DNA of 64,000 bases from Carallia brachiata (GCA_021464245.1 JADCRB010000043.1:5078794-5142793), one strand, 5' to 3'; counted from the stretch's first letter, positions 36,864 through 50,582 are shown. Notes: generated by a model from the letters alone, not told the origin. Numbers and translations are program-made.

Positions 36864-38657
36864 TTGTTAGAAATAATGTGTATTTTAAAAGGCTTAATTC
36901 CTATTAAATAAGAACTATCCATTATGTGTCTGTTACTAGTTATTATGGTAATAGTCGTTTATGACTGTTGGGATTTGTATCCAATGTTAATACACTTTAT
37001 GTGTTATTAATACTTGACTAGTATAAATAAGATTTTTTTTGTCTTCCTTGTGAAAGAGCTTCCACCAACAATCTAAGACATGCTACTGAGTTTTTTTTTT
37101 TTTTGATAAGTCAGGTGTGTATGTATATTATTCCAATCAAAATTACATGTACAAGAAAAGTCCCCAAAGAACTGAGAGATTGGAGGACTATAATCCAAAA
37201 CACCAGATTAAAAGAAGAGAAAAGAAAAGGCTACATAACAACAAAATACTATTGTCGAGCTATTTATCCTAATTGCAAAGCATCTGCCAAAAGTAGAACT
37301 TGTTGAGCTTGGAAAGAAAGATTGTCATTTACTGCTTTCAGCCAAGAGTAAACTTTGCCAAGGATCACATCTTTAAGAGCACCCCAACTGATCTTAGTAT
37401 CCTAGAAAACATTTTGTTCCTTTCAAGCCAAATAGTCCACAAAACAGTATAAAAAATAGCAGTCCACACCTTTTCTTGCTCCTGCCCAGACACCAAACAT
37501 GCCCATTGGGTGAATAGATCTTGAACGTTGCGTGGAATGCACCATGCCAAGCCCCACCATTTTACCACTATATTCCACAACTTCCATGTGAAAAGACAAT
37601 GGATGAACAAATGAGCTCCGGACTCAACGACACTATAGCAGAAACAACATTTTCCTTGGTGCTCAGCAATTATTCCTCTTTTCATCAAATTACTTTTGGT
37701 GCAGGTGCAGTCTTGGAGAGTCATCCATACAAAAATTTCCACTTTCGGAGGTGCTAAACCAAGCCAAACTTGTGGAGAAGGTAGGGGGATACAAGGAAGG
37801 CAAGACTTCATTAGTTCATCATGAAAGGACTTAACTGAAAATTGCCTAGATTTGTTAAAGTCTCAGAAAGGTGTATCAGATACGAAAGGATCAAGCCTTA
37901 TATTTTCAATAAGGGCCAACAGTTCGGAAACCGAAAGAGCTTCCCTATCCATAAGGGCTCTTTTCCACTTAAGATTCCAAACCCAATTTCCATCAAACCA
38001 ATCACCAAAATGAGACACACACTCATACCTACCATCTGACAAAGCAAATAAGGGAGGAAACTTTGATTTCAAAGTGAAATTTCCAGCCCACTTATCCAAC
38101 CAAAAATATATATTCTTACCATTCCCAATTTTCAGTTTAAGCCCCTGTTCAACAACACCCTTAGTTGAGTCATTCAAGGTAGGAAGCTTAACAATGCTAC
38201 CCCAAAGCCCATTAGAATTCCTATCATAAAAAACAGGCCACCAATGGGAAGACTGATAATTATATTTACGATCAATGAGTTGTCTCCACAAAGCATTCTT
38301 CTCTTTAACGAATCTCCACAGCCATCTGAGTTAATTAAAAGATATACTGTTTCTGTTGCCTCACTCGTGAACTGCACACAAGTGGGAAGATCTATCGTAT
38401 CTTGGGAGAATAGCCGCTAGACCTCGATGCACTGCGACTACTTGTCTACGGGGGCGGGAATCCATCCTTAAGAATAGTACTTTTGCACGCTTCAGAGATG
38501 ATATTCTTTCCTCTCAATTTATATTTATTCCCATATTATATAATTTATTTTGTGTTCTTTGTTGTATATATAATTTATTGATAATAATTCTACAATTCTA
38601 ATTCTTAATTTATTTAAATATTTTATGTTAATATATTTTGTGAATTATTTTCCTGCA
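36864..38657 (+). repeat. Copia 3' LTR, interrupted by a LINE
   Basis: The LTR begins TGTTAGAAATAATG after a polypurine tract, has TATAAATAAG near 37022, and is interrupted at 37090. It appears to resume at about 38331 (TTAATTAAAAGATATACTG) with the copia-like TCTTGGGAGAATAGCCGCTAGACC. It ends at a likely CA near 38657. Without the insert it would be about 550 bp. The 5' LTR is not in the window. Confidence 0.5.
37091..38325 (-). mobile_element. 5'-truncated LINE with zinc-binding RT tail domain (zf-RVT)
   Basis: Minus-strand fragments read LWRFVKEKNALWRQLID, KIGNGKNIYFWLDKWAG, VWLGLAPPKVEIFVWM, then CCFCYSVVESGAHLFIHC, and finally IWLERNKMF. This is the end of a plant non-LTR reverse transcriptase with its zf-RVT cysteine/histidine domain. 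A poly(T) run at 37091-37104 is the poly(A) tail on the minus strand. CTGAG at both edges (37086-37090; 38326-38330) may be what remains of a target duplication. The upstream endonuclease and RT core are missing. Confidence 0.8.
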
Positions 38658-39162
38658 TTATGATCAAAGACTAAAAGGCATCCTATTCAAAGGGCTGGTG
38701 ATAAATTTTCTGAGGAAAATCATATAATTGCATTATATCTTCATAAGCAATTGAATTGTAAAGACTTGCCAAAACCTTAGGATTAAGTTTATGAATATTT
38801 TAGCCACTTATATGTTGATATATTTCTTTCTTCCTTTTTAACATCAGATTTATATTTTATACTTTTTTTGTCAGGAAGTCTAATAATATTATAGGTCATA
38901 TCAAATGTCTATAGTTTATTAACATGAGATATTAACTTTTTAAAATGCTCTCTTTGACACATGTTATGTCGATTAACACGTAATGCAAGAAAATTAAATT
39001 AAAACAGGTCAAATCAATATGTAAATGACTAAACTTGATCATAAACTAGAGGATAAACTGAACTCTAATACCATAACAAATAAATCACTCAGACATAAAA
39101 TCCTCCTAAAAACTAACGCCAGCAGAATGGAAATATTAGCATGTCAAATCTTTGTACATTAA
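38658..39162. other. AT-rich DNA up to the duplication junction
   Basis: No gene or repeat is recognised. It ends abruptly where copy 2 begins. Confidence 0.5.
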
Positions 39163-39620
39163 ACGAGATTTTCAGTTGCGATCCACTAGAAATATCAGTA
39201 GCTGTTGAATTATTAGGGGGTTGGCATTCCCAGCCCCACAATTTCACACTCTTTTTTCTTCTGTTATTTTTCTCATCAATTCTTTTCCAGACACAATTTT
39301 CAGTTTCAGGCTTCTAATGCCACCGCAATATATTTGATGCAAGTATTATATTGATAGATTAAACAAGAAAGCCGTCTAACCGCACGATTTCTCACGTTGT
39401 GGATTTGACAAAGATCATATATACAGAGTCTTTACCAATTCACAATGAATTAACCTTAATGTTACCTTAAGACTCGTTTTTCAAGTATTATATCGTTAGA
39501 TTCATCCAATTAATTGTTGGATACTTGCGTTTCAGGAGCTATGCCCTGAAGTGGCAATGGCACCAATCATTTTTTAAAAAAACATCATGTTTAATCCTAA
39601 ACGTTTATAGATTTTTACAA
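39163..39620. repeat. Copy 2: start of the duplication, left intron-3 segment
   Basis: From ACGAGATTTTCAGTTGCG onward the sequence follows 603-1060 almost base for base. The preceding bases (TTGTACATTAA) do not match those before 603 (GGCAAGCAAAGT). This is therefore the junction of the large duplication. Confidence 0.85.
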
Positions 39621-41497
39621 TTGACTTTGGTCAAATAAGATCAATAAAAAAAAATTTGTTCCGAGTTAGAACGTTTACAAATCATCTAAATTTAGGTATT
39701 CTGTTAGATCAAACGTCAATTACTAACTTGTCACACGTTGTGGACGCTGAAGTGATATTAACCAACAAATACAGTCAGAATTTAATCCTGACGTGGACAA
39801 AATGATGACATAGCAAGTTAAAAATGAGTCACTCACTTTTGATTCCCACCAAAAAATTGAAAATTTGAGAAAGAAATGTGAAAAAAAGTTCAAAAAATAA
39901 ACCCAAAATTTGTGAAAATTTTTTCAACAATGTTCAAAATTCAAAAATAAATTTAAAGCTTATATAAATCATAAATTTCAAAATATTTTAAGGTAATCCA
40001 CCAAAAGTTTAAAAAATATAAAAAATTATAAAAATAATACAAAACTTCTAAAAATATAAAGAATTCTCAATTTATTAAAAAAATGTAGAATTTTGTTTTT
40101 AAAAAATATAAATTTCAAAGAATTATATAATCTAAATAATTAAAAATTTTATTAAAAATCCAAAATATTAAAAATTTATTATCAAAAAATGTAAAATTTC
40201 AAAAAATTCATGAATTAAAAGAAAGGATCTATATGGAAGTTGAAAATTCTATTAAAAAACTGTAATTTTAAAATAAAATCTGAAAATTCAATATAAAATT
40301 TTTGAAAAGCATAACATTTTAAGAGAAAATTCAAAATGTTTTAAAATTTTTTGAAAATTCAAAAAAATTTAAATAATTTCAAAAAAATAAAAATTCTAAA
40401 AATTTATTTTTCTTAAAAAATATAAATTTCAAAAGAATTCCAAAAACTAAGAAAAACCAATAATATTGTTAAAAATAAAAAAATATAAAAAATTGAAAAT
40501 AAAAAAAAAAGTCCTCTCCACCCCCAAATTCCTCGACGCTAGTATCATCGCCGCACTTCACAGTCTTCTCAATCATGAACAAAACAACAACCTTCATCAA
40601 CACCACAACTACAACAGCAGGAAGCTACACCACCATTCTAATAAAATGCTTTTGTTTCCACTCATCCAACCTAAAAAATTAGCCCCAAAGCAATCCGAAC
40701 ACAAAAAATCAATAAGCAATAGGATTTGGGGTCTTGTTTCCAAATTACTGCTTCGGTAAGGTGCCGGCGGTGTCTCCAAATTACTGCTCTTGTGGGTTTC
40801 TTGGGTTTGGTGAAGTTGTGACGGAGATGCCTCTTCGCTATCTTCTTCATTAAAATTTCATTTTTTTTATAGAATTTTCAGTTTTCATCTAGATCTTTTT
40901 TTTTTTTGAAGTTTTACATTTTTTTGATAATAATTTTTAATATTTTGGATTTTTAATAAAATTTTCAATTTTTTAGATTATATAATTCTTTGAAATTTAT
41001 ATTTTTTAAAAACAAAATTTTATATTTTTTCATATATTGAGACTTCTTTATATTATTAGAAGTTTTCAATTATTTTTATAATTTTTATTTTTTTAAACTT
41101 TTGGTGGATTCCCTTAAAATATTTTGAAATTTATGATTTATATAACATTTAAATTTATTTTTGAATTTTTAACATTTTTGAAAAAAAATTTCACAAATTT
41201 TTTGTTTTACTTTTTGAATTTTTAAACTTTTTTTCACATTTCGTTTTCAAATTTTCATTTTTTTGGTAGGAATCAAAAATTAATGACTCACTTCTAACTC
41301 GTCACGTCATTATTTTGTCCACGTCTGCATTAAATACTGACTGTGTTTGTTGGTCAATGTCATGCCAGTGTACACAACGCGTGACACGTCAGCAATTAAT
41401 ATTTGATCTAACGGAAGACTTAAGTTTGAACGATTTGTAAACGTTTTAACTTTATTTGAATAAATTTTTTTTTTTGACCTTATTTAACCAAAGTCGA
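39621..41497. mobile_element. Foldback DNA transposon, near-symmetrical copy
   Basis: 1877 bp. The ends are TTGACTTTGGTCAAATAAG and, reverse-complemented, TCGACTTTGGTTAAATAAG. The two arms match in inverted orientation for most of the element. For example, AAATTTCAAAGAATTATATAATCTAAA-like text at about 40110-40135 is mirrored by the reverse complement at about 40975-41005. The loop near 40490-40820 is GC-richer and noncoding. It is non-autonomous with no transposase, and it sits in the CRK intron 3 as in copy 1. Confidence 0.7.
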
Positions 41498-41527
41498 TAA
41501 TTACTAACTTGATTGGGAACTTATCCA

Positions 41528-41959
41528 AGCAAAGTACGAGATTTTCAATTGTGATCCACTAGAAATATCCGTAGTTGTTGAATTGTTAGGGGTTGGCATT
41601 CCCAGCCCCACAATTTCACTCTTATTTCTTCTGTCATTTTTCTCATCAGTTCTTTTCCCGACACAATTTTCGGTTACAGGGTTCTAAAGCCACCGCAATA
41701 TATTTGATACAAGAATTATATTGATAGATTAAAAAATAAAGCCGTCTAACCACACGATTTCTCACGTTGTGGATTTGACAAAGATCATATATATAGAGTC
41801 TTTACTAATTCACAATAACAATGAATTAACCTTAATGTCACCTTAAGACTCGTTTTTCAAGTATTATATCGTTAGATTCATCCAATTAATTGTTGAATAC
41901 TTGCGTTTCAGGAGCCATGCCCTGAAGTGGCAATGTCACCAATCGTTTCCTCATAAAAT
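41528..41959. repeat. Copy 2: right intron-3 segment
   Basis: Matches 5177-5602. A small local duplication (CACAATAACAATG) is specific to this copy. Confidence 0.7.
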
Positions 41960-42385
41960 ATCATGTTTAGTCCTAAATGTTTATAGATTTTTACAATTAA
42001 GGTTTAAACCTTTCTACGTTTTTAATTGAGTCATATACCTTTTAAATTATTTACAATCGAGTTCTTTTCATTAATGGCCGTCAGTCAAACCGTTTAAAAT
42101 GTACTTTAAACAAATAAATATGAATAAAAAAAGCATAAATAGCCTTTCTTTCATATTTTTCCTCAGTATTTTACAAGGATAATTAAAATACTCTATTTAG
42201 GATTTTTTTAAAAAATCACTTTCACTTGGTCAAACTGTGATTTAAATTATTTGACTAAAAGCCATTGATAGAAAACACTCTATTATAAAGAATTTGAAGG
42301 ATATATGATTCAATTAAAAAAATTAAAATATTTAATATTTAATTATAAAAATTTATAAACATTTAAACCTAAAAAAAGATTATCT
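41960..42385. mobile_element. Copy 2: foldback MITE
   Basis: Same element and position as 5603-6026, with a few substitutions and a shorter A-run. Confidence 0.7.
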
Positions 42386-42425
42386 CATCATTTTCCTTTT
42401 AAATGATTAATTGTCAAATGATTAC

Positions 42426-42785
42426 CTTATAAACCTCACCAAATCCACCTCTCCCTAACTTGTTGTCAGCGGAGAACTTCTTTGTGGCAGATTCAATAGT
42501 TCCCAAACCAAATTGCAAGGACTCCACAGTAGTCAGTTCACTTACATCTACAAAATACAATATTTAAAATAGTAAAAAAAAAAACACGTGGCCATGAAAT
42601 AAGCACTCATAGCAACTTGATATTCCATGAGCTCTACCAGATTTTAATATTACCTTCCTCTTTTAGGACACTACCGCACTTTGTTTTTGCACGTCTTCTT
42701 ATGAGGCAGTAGCCTATGCAAAAGAGGACCACACAACCACCAACAGCAGCAGATATTTTGATTGCCGTAGGAAAACGTCCTTTTT
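42426..42785 (-). CDS. CRK gene A' exons 2-3 (membrane span and P-loop)
   Basis: Exon 2 is 42654-42785 and exon 3 is 42426-42547, the same lengths and splice sites as gene A. It encodes [16 protein letters not shown], the membrane span and [10 protein letters not shown]. No exon 4-7 follows. The DNA left of 39163 is transposon sequence, so transcription would run through intron 3 into unrelated DNA. The lysine, HRD and DFG parts of the kinase are absent. Confidence 0.85.
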
Positions 42786-43014
42786 CTGCATTCATAATTC
42801 AAAAAAATTTATGTTCAATAGCATGCCACGTATAATAACCTCGAACGCTGACTTCAAAAACTACATTTGTAATTGAAGCAGAAGTTTGAACTTGTTATAA
42901 TTCAACAATTGTTTCTGCAACAGCTCGAATATGTACAATAACAATGAGGTAACGTTATCATTACACGAATGTTTGCTCATTTTTGTGCAAAGCAGCAAAA
43001 ATTTTTGGGCTTAC

Positions 43015-43966
43015 TTGGTGGAGGATCTGAGGGTGGAAAAGACACATACGCAGGTGGCTGAGAACCGGGACCCACAACAAGAGGAAGTGGCGGTGCGGCG
43101 GCGGGTGACAGAGAACCGGGAACCACCACAAGAGGAGGTGGTGGTGCGGGGAATGTTTGACTAATAAATGAATAAATTTCATAGCGAAAATTACAACTTG
43201 GGACCAAAACTCTTCCACCTTGTCTCCCACTGCAGCATTTTGGAAAATGCGAGATAATCATCCGAAGGCACTGATCACAGTCCAAACTTGAAAGGTCCGG
43301 CGTGCACTGGATGGCAACCTCGAGGGTTTTAAACACAGTAAAATTAACGTTTCTTGTCGCAAACTTTTTAGCCGCGGACGGAGCGCTGGCCGCCTCGGTG
43401 GCTGTCTGATTCAAAGTGGTGCGTACCAAAGCTTCGAAACGGTCTGTTTCCTCTGTGATATTTGTGGGGTTCAAGAAGTATAAAATAGGAGAGTCTTCCA
43501 TGACAGAAGACAAGGACTTGTTTGAGTAGCGTAGGAGGCATTCATCGTACCATGTTATGGCCACTTTTGCCAAAGGACAAAGTCGGACTATATCTTGGAC
43601 GGCCTGCGCGATGCAGTTTTTGCAGACATTGTTGCTGATGTCGCCGCGGCACAGAAACAAGCTATACACGGTGTCTGGTTGGTTTCCAAATTTGAAGATT
43701 TTGAAGCCATCGTTGGTGTCGTATTCTGTGCTGGTGGAGTTGGAGTAAAGGGAAGAAAGAAGGTTATTGAGATTGGCCTCATAGAGGCTGTTCTTGGCGA
43801 AAGTGGTTGTGTTTGGACAATAGGAAGAACGAAAATCTGCTCCAGCGAAATTGCTTGAGCTAAGCAAGGAACAAAGGCATATGAATAATAATTTTCCATA
43901 TTTGTGTATCTTTTTCGATAATAAAATGGCAGATTTGATGAGAACGAGACAGTGATTGGAGTGCAT
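43015..43966 (-). CDS. CRK gene A' exon 1: double-DUF26 ectodomain
   Basis: Open frame (ATG 43966; an in-frame ATG also at 44032) with a signal core LLFICLCSLLSSS and cleavage likely after FAGA. DUF26 motifs are CRGDISNNVCKNC and CTPDLSSLDCDQC, followed by a proline-rich tail and the donor CCAA/GTAAGC at 43015/43014. It is very similar to gene A. Differences include Y for C in STEYD, LFLC for FFLC, ASAPS for ASGPS and a changed region before the second DUF26 end. With intron 1 retained the ORF ends at 42977. Since catalytic exons are missing, any product would be an ectodomain with a membrane anchor, or a secreted protein. Confidence 0.88.
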
Positions 43967-44032
43967 TTTTGTTATTTCTGTTTGATAATGGATGAAGATC
44001 TGGTCTTGCAGTTGCAGCCTTTTCTTGTACAT

Positions 44033-45300
44033 ATGCTGCCTAGTCCTTACATTAATAATGGAGGTTAATTGGTTTTGCAGTTCGATGGTTCTTAACTGAA
44101 GTCATCGAAAGCCAAGTCAAGCAAATCAACGATTAGTCATCTTTTTTTTTTTTTTTGGACCTGGGGAGCATGGTGTGGAAAACGTCATTTGGGAGAAACT
44201 TTGTCCTGTGGAAGTTATGGCAGTAAAATCGAGTTTGATCACATGTACTCCGTCATGTAAAATGCGTTGCAAATGCAGATTTTATACTATAAGTTTTATT
44301 CATTGTCATCGTGTGTCAGAAAATTAAAAATATATAATCAATAATTACATTACGTCTAAAACACATCTAATTTGCGGTACACATATAAATTCTTAAAAAA
44401 AAAATTCATATAATTGCATTACATTGTAAGAGTATTTTTATCATGAGTTTTATTCAATTGCGAGCCATATAATATATACATCATAAGAAAATTAAATATA
44501 AGACATCAAGATCTCTTAACTATTCAAGCCCGCCCTTTGGAGACTAACCTTATGTTTGGATAGAAAAGTAAGAGGAGAGGGAGTAAAATTTTTAATCATT
44601 TCTTCTCTTTGAAAGAGAGAAATAGGAGGGAGGAAAACAAAAAATTTATTATTTGATAAAAGGTGGAAAGCAATAGAGAAAAAAATAATATATACAAGAA
44701 TTTCAATTTTATCCTTAAAAAACATTATATATAATAAAAATATAAATTTATTTTAATAAGTTTATAATTTTTATACAATTTCTTTATTACAAATTTTAAT
44801 AAAAGTTTAAATAGGTGAATTTGTAGCTTTTGAAATATAGCAAGAGTAATATAATCTTTTACTAATAAGACAGAGAATTAATAATTTTTCTCCTAATTTT
44901 AGGAAGAATAATTTTAGTGGGTTAGAAAGGAAAATTATCATTCTTCTCTCTTACTTTTTTTTTGTCAAAAATATTTCTCTATCACGACTACTTATCATTT
45001 TTCATCTAATTTTTTCTTTCTCTTCTCTTTTTCTCTTCTCTCAAATACAATGTCAAGTTTTGTTAAGTCATCAAAAACCAAGGCAAGCAATGCAAAGCAA
45101 AGCAACCATCGTTATCTGAGGAGCATGGTGGGAAATCTCAGTTGGGAGAAATTTTGTCGTGTGGAAAGGAAGAAAATGTTGGAAAACTTGTCCTGTGGAG
45201 AAATCGAGTTTCATTGCATGTATACCTCACGTCAATGCGTTGACAATGCTGACTCATATATCAAAAGTTTTATTAGTATATAATAAATACGTAACAATTT
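44033..45300. promoter_or_regulatory. Upstream region of gene A' with a copy-2-specific segment
   Basis: Directly upstream, ATTGGTTTTGCAGTTCG and GAAGTCATCGAAAGCC match the proximal promoter of gene B (about 26445-26490), so this is the ancestral CRK promoter. Roughly 44075-44880 is absent from copy 1, where about 130 bp of other DNA replaces it. A second promoter-like block at about 45066-45190 equals 7996-8120. A segment starting TTTGGATAGAAAAGTAAGAGG (about 44555) resembles a MITE end, but its partner end is only weakly seen. Confidence 0.5.
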
Positions 45301-48300
45301 AAATAATTAAATCATAGAATATGTATTAAATTTTAAAAAATAAAAAAAAATTAATTAATTAAATATCACATTAAATTAAATATACGTCTCTCATATATTT
45401 CCCCAAATGTGTTCATACAGTATTATTCATTTTATTATTTGTAAGTGTGTGTCTAAGAAGACAAAAAAAAATGTACAATGATCATGATAGTACATCATAT
45501 TTTTTCACGTTCGAGACCCATCGCTGTGTACACTTTCGAGCCTGGACTGGGCGTGGACGAGCCAAGACCCAGGCTTTTAACCCCGCTTCTCTCTTGCACT
45601 CCTCCAAAGTGTAGAATTATTTTGTTGCGATGCTTGTCTCTTTAAGATAAAAAATTTCAAGTACTTAGCTAAAATAATATTCTTACTTTCACTTAGGTAC
45701 ATTATTGCTCTACAGCCAATTAAATTGGTAGTACTGATCGTTATGATTTAATAATTAGAAAAATTTTTGTTTATATTATAAAATTATAAATTTGAATTTT
45801 GATCAAATTATTTAGTAGGACACAGTGGAATTAAATATCCGCTTAATTTTGGATGGGCTAAATGTATTTTTGATTCTACATTATTATATGAAAAATTAGT
45901 GACTTTTATTGGATACAGTAGAATTTACACTTTCAAGACTTTGGTGTAAAAGTTTAGCCACTGTACCGTGCGATTAGCACATTCTTCCTAAATAGAATTA
46001 TAAGGTGGTACTTCTATTTTCCAAGTTTGAAGACAAAAAAGTTCAACTAAATCGGTTAGAAATGTTTATGACTAGAGAAAGAAAGTGATCCAAAAATAAT
46101 TAAATTGATTTTCATTTATGATAATATTGATGGATCTTTAACCCATGTCAATCCGTAAATTATGTGTGCTGTTTTTTTCGAATATATTTTTAGCTAATTT
46201 GTTAATAAACCACTTAAGTATCTTCACATAACATAAAGAAGAAAATTTAGATTATTGTGTAAAGAGTCCAACATTTTTTGTTGAAATAATAATTATTTTT
46301 TTCATTATTCTCTAAATATTTGGATTATTATATCATTATACAACTTGTTTGTTTAAATATAGCAAATATCAATTACTCTATTTTAATTTTTCTAATTGAT
46401 TAAATTTAATGGAGCTTACATATTTTTTATATAGTCAACTTCTAAGATAACTGTAGACTAAATAGAATAAAAGAAAATAAAGATAAAGAAAAATACAAAA
46501 AAGTTCTAATTTCAATGAATGTTATTAAATTGTCAAAAAATTAATTAAAATAAAAATAATTTTTCATCCTTAAAAAAGGTGAAAGAAAACTAATTGTCAT
46601 ATAACTTTTTTTTTGAGGAAAAAATAATTATTATATAACTAACATGAAATGAATTCTTTTTTAATATATAAATATTTTTAAGTAGCAAAGTGAATGAACT
46701 ATAAACAAACTGAAATTTACTCAATTCTCATAAAATTTTTAGACAATACAATTTTTTTATGATTATAATAATCTAGCCATTGTAGTAATTAACAGAAAAT
46801 TCTTAAATTTATTGATTTTATGAATTGTGATTACTAAAATTAACCTAACTTTAAAAATGGAAAAATTAGAAAATAAAAAACGCATCTTCATTTCATTTTA
46901 TATATATATACAACAATATGTAATTTTGAGATTGAATTATTTTATCCTAATTTTAATTAATATTTTGTCAATATATTTAAACAAACATATATTATATATA
47001 GTTAATATAACATAATATTTATAACACTCAATATAAGTAAAATAATACGATATAGCTTAATTATAATATGTTTCTTACTAATTAAATGTATATTATATTA
47101 ACTATAAATACTATTGTGTGTATTATATCATTTGATATTTTTAAATAATTAAAAATTAAATTATTCATATTTTGATTGATTGTTTTAAGCACAATAGTAA
47201 AATATGCAAATCTAATTTTTGAATTTGGTAAAAAGTTAAAATGATGTAATGGATTAATCCGAAATTCGCCCGAATCAAACTCGAAACTCGAAGTAACTAG
47301 ATTCGAAATAACCTAAAATCTGAAATATTTGAGATTCGAAATACCCGAAACGCGAAAGACCCAAGAATCCGAATGACCTAACACCTAAATAAGTCAAAAT
47401 CCGAATGACCCGAAACTCCAATCACCTGACCTGAAACCAACCCAACCCGCCCATTTGCCACTTCTACTTAATGCAATGAAGCATCAACTCTCATAAGTAG
47501 AACAGAGGTTATGTAGCAAACACAAATTTACAAATTAGAGAAAAAAGTATAAGGACTTGAAACTATAAAAGTTGATCTGATAATGCGTGAAGGATACTAA
47601 ATGCATATTTTAATGTTTTGACTAACGGTTCCTTACATGTAGGACTTAATTGCAACTGAAACTATGTTATAGGACGACAATGAAAACAAGAAAAGATATA
47701 GGATTAGATTGAAAAAATTCTAAAAGATTTAAGACTAAAATATTATTAATCCCATTTAGTATGCGGTACAACCAACCCAACTTTACTTAACAAAATTGTA
47801 TGATTGCAGAAAGACGGTGTAAAATTCACTTTTTTTATGATTTTGGACGCCACACCTACCTTTTTTTTTTTTTTTTGAGTTCCTAAAAAAGTCAATTAAA
47901 TTGGTTAGAATTATAACAAGAGAAAGAAACTGTTTCACAAATAATTAAATTGATTTTCATTTAAATCCTTAAATTGTGTGAGCTGTTTTTTTAGAATATT
48001 TTTTTAGCTGATTTCTTAACAAACAACTTGGAGTGTTTTCACATAATAAAGAAAGGAGTATTTTTAAGGATGCGTGTTCGCTGATGTAAATGGACAAGAT
48101 ATTTTTATATTACATAAATAACATTTTATACAATAAGTAAGAAATTTATGAAATATAATATAAATTACAAAAAGTTGTATAAAAGAGTCTCAGTATAATG
48201 TAAAATATTGCATAAGTTGTTCACATCTGAGAGCATAAATTTAGTCGCGTGATTCGTGTAGTGGAAAGAAGATTTGTGTAAGAGTCCAGTTCATAGCCGG

Positions 48301-48447
48301 CCCCAACTACCATTTAGAAAAGTGTAAATTTAAATTAATTGCAGGCAATCCTAATTAAGTAATAAAAAAACTTAGAGATTAGCATCCAATCTCAAAAAAA
48401 AAAAAAACGTGTTCAATATTCTCAATAAATACAGTATTAAAGTCATG

Positions 48448-48498
<51 letters not shown>

Positions 48499-49695
48499 AT
48501 ACACACACATTCATCATAATTTTTAAAAATTTACAAATTGGGTGTTGTCGAATTTTTCATAACAGATGTATCACGCTAGTAAATTGAATCGACAGAAACT
48601 ATTTTGTCACATAACGCAACATTGTTGACATAACAATGTTGATGAATTGGACTAAAACAACTTGTCAATTAGGTCAATTAGGATCCAACTCATATTAGAA
48701 ATTTATTGGGCTATATAGACATTTGGACCTAATCCAATTAACTTACTTAAATTAAAATTACTCAATTTTTTAAAGTCAAATAACCATTCAACTTTAGTTA
48801 AATTTCTTTTGAAAAAAATGAGTTAACGTAATAAACAAAAAACAAACCCTAAACACTTAATTAGGAAAGTAAGGGTATGAAGGACATATCGAAATCAAAC
48901 TCTTCCTAGCCTCAATCCCGTTGGCAATCAAACGGTGAATATTAGGTGTCGGGGTCTTAAACTATTAACTGAACCGAAACCCATTTGAGGAAGTCAAGAG
49001 AAAGGCCGAATGGTAGCGTTTAGTCAATAGACGGGCCAATCATGACCCACTGTAACTACATTCTAAATTCTAATCATTTTCCCTTATTGGCTTTCTCATT
49101 GTAGTGAAAACCAATTGATTTAGCAACGGAATGAAAGAAAAGCAGATTAATAATAATCCAATGGTCCTAGTGATATTAATAAACGACATTTAATTAAATA
49201 CTGTTTTATAATTAACTTATTTAATTCCCCTAACGACGATAAAATATAATGTTGACCCACTCGATGAAATTTTCGTCGGAGGTCAAAGGAAAAAGTGTCT
49301 CCTACCAGCACACTGTGCCCTTCTGTCAGCAACTCAGGAAGCCCATCGATCAAAAATTGACGGTCCCATTAATTAAAGTCCAAGACCGTGACCAGAACTA
49401 AGGCCTATTATTGTGCATCACGTGCCAACAAAGCTCCTTACAACCTCACGGACACAACTACTTCATCATGAGTGTTGGCTGTTCGAATAAATTGTCTGTA
49501 CGCTATTAAAAAGTATAATTATTTATATTTTTAATATAATTATATTAAAAAAATATGAAATAAAAAATTAATAAAATTTAAAATTAGATAAATGTTACTC
49601 TAAAATTTAAAATATAAGTTTCATATAATATACGTCAAAACAAAAAAATCAATTATTGCACTAAAAATGCAACTAGTGTCCGGACAATTCATTCT
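45300..49695. other. Copy 2 intergenic spacer
   Basis: Equivalent to 8220-12537: AT-rich, with the CCGAATGACCCGAA-like stretch (about 47260-47450) and the older duplicated segment (about 48330-49035). Differences from copy 1 are an extra stretch of about 110 bp at 48064-48172 and a longer (TA)n tract at about 48450-48490. No gene is supported. Confidence 0.55.
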
Positions 49696-50573
49696 CTTTT
49701 TTGACCGAAAAAAAACGTTATATTAATACTGATCAATTCGGCACATAAATCCAATATGAAAGTGTCTGAAAAACTTGAAAAAGGTAGAAGTACAAATTGG
49801 AAAAAACCAACAACTAAAATGGTCTCAATGATCATTACTTAACTAAGTGCGACACCTTTGACAAAGCCTCATCACAAAGAAGAAAATCAAATTGAAGTTA
49901 GACCTACCTAAAATTGAAATCTCAAATATCTCTACTTCATCCGGACAAAACTGTCTATAACAACACACGCCGCACTTCGGCAGATCTAAAACAGAAATTG
50001 ACTGAATATTCTTAGCAACAATGTCTCACCGTTCTAAACTACAAAAGTAAATAACAAAGTACAAACACAACACAATGCCCATACCCAAAAACAACATCAA
50101 AACATACTGTGGCCATCCCAAAAATAAAACTATTGTGGCCAATCATATCAAAACTAGAGGCAATGGTGGCTACAGGCAAAGACGGTGGTAGTGTCGGTGA
50201 CAATGACCGTGCTGGTGTTGGCCACGACAGAGGGTCTAGCAGTATGATAGTCGACGGAACCCTTTCTAGCAACATGAGCATTGGAGCGCTCTGGGGAGGC
50301 GGCAGTGACCCTGCCGGTGCCGACAGAGAGGAAGGTTGAAATATGAAAAGTAATGCTTGTTGTGAGAGGAGCATGTATCCGATGATAGGAGGCCCATGGA
50401 TGAACTTATTCATGTTAGATCTAAAGCTAAAACTCACTAGAGAAACATAATAGTAGAGAGAGAGAGGAGAGAAGAAGAGAGGAAGGGAGGAAAGGAGTAA
50501 AGGAGTAAGAGTCGTGGAGGAAAAAGCAGAGGGAAGGGGGGAATGTGGATAACCGGTGGCGATGGCCAAAAAG
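49696..50573 (-). mobile_element. Copy 2: LINE-like 3' relic
   Basis: Same as 12538-13415, with the CATTCT flanks at 49690-49695 and 50574-50579. The GA-rich tract near 50455-50485 differs slightly. Confidence 0.4.
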
Positions 50574-50582
50574 CATTCTATA

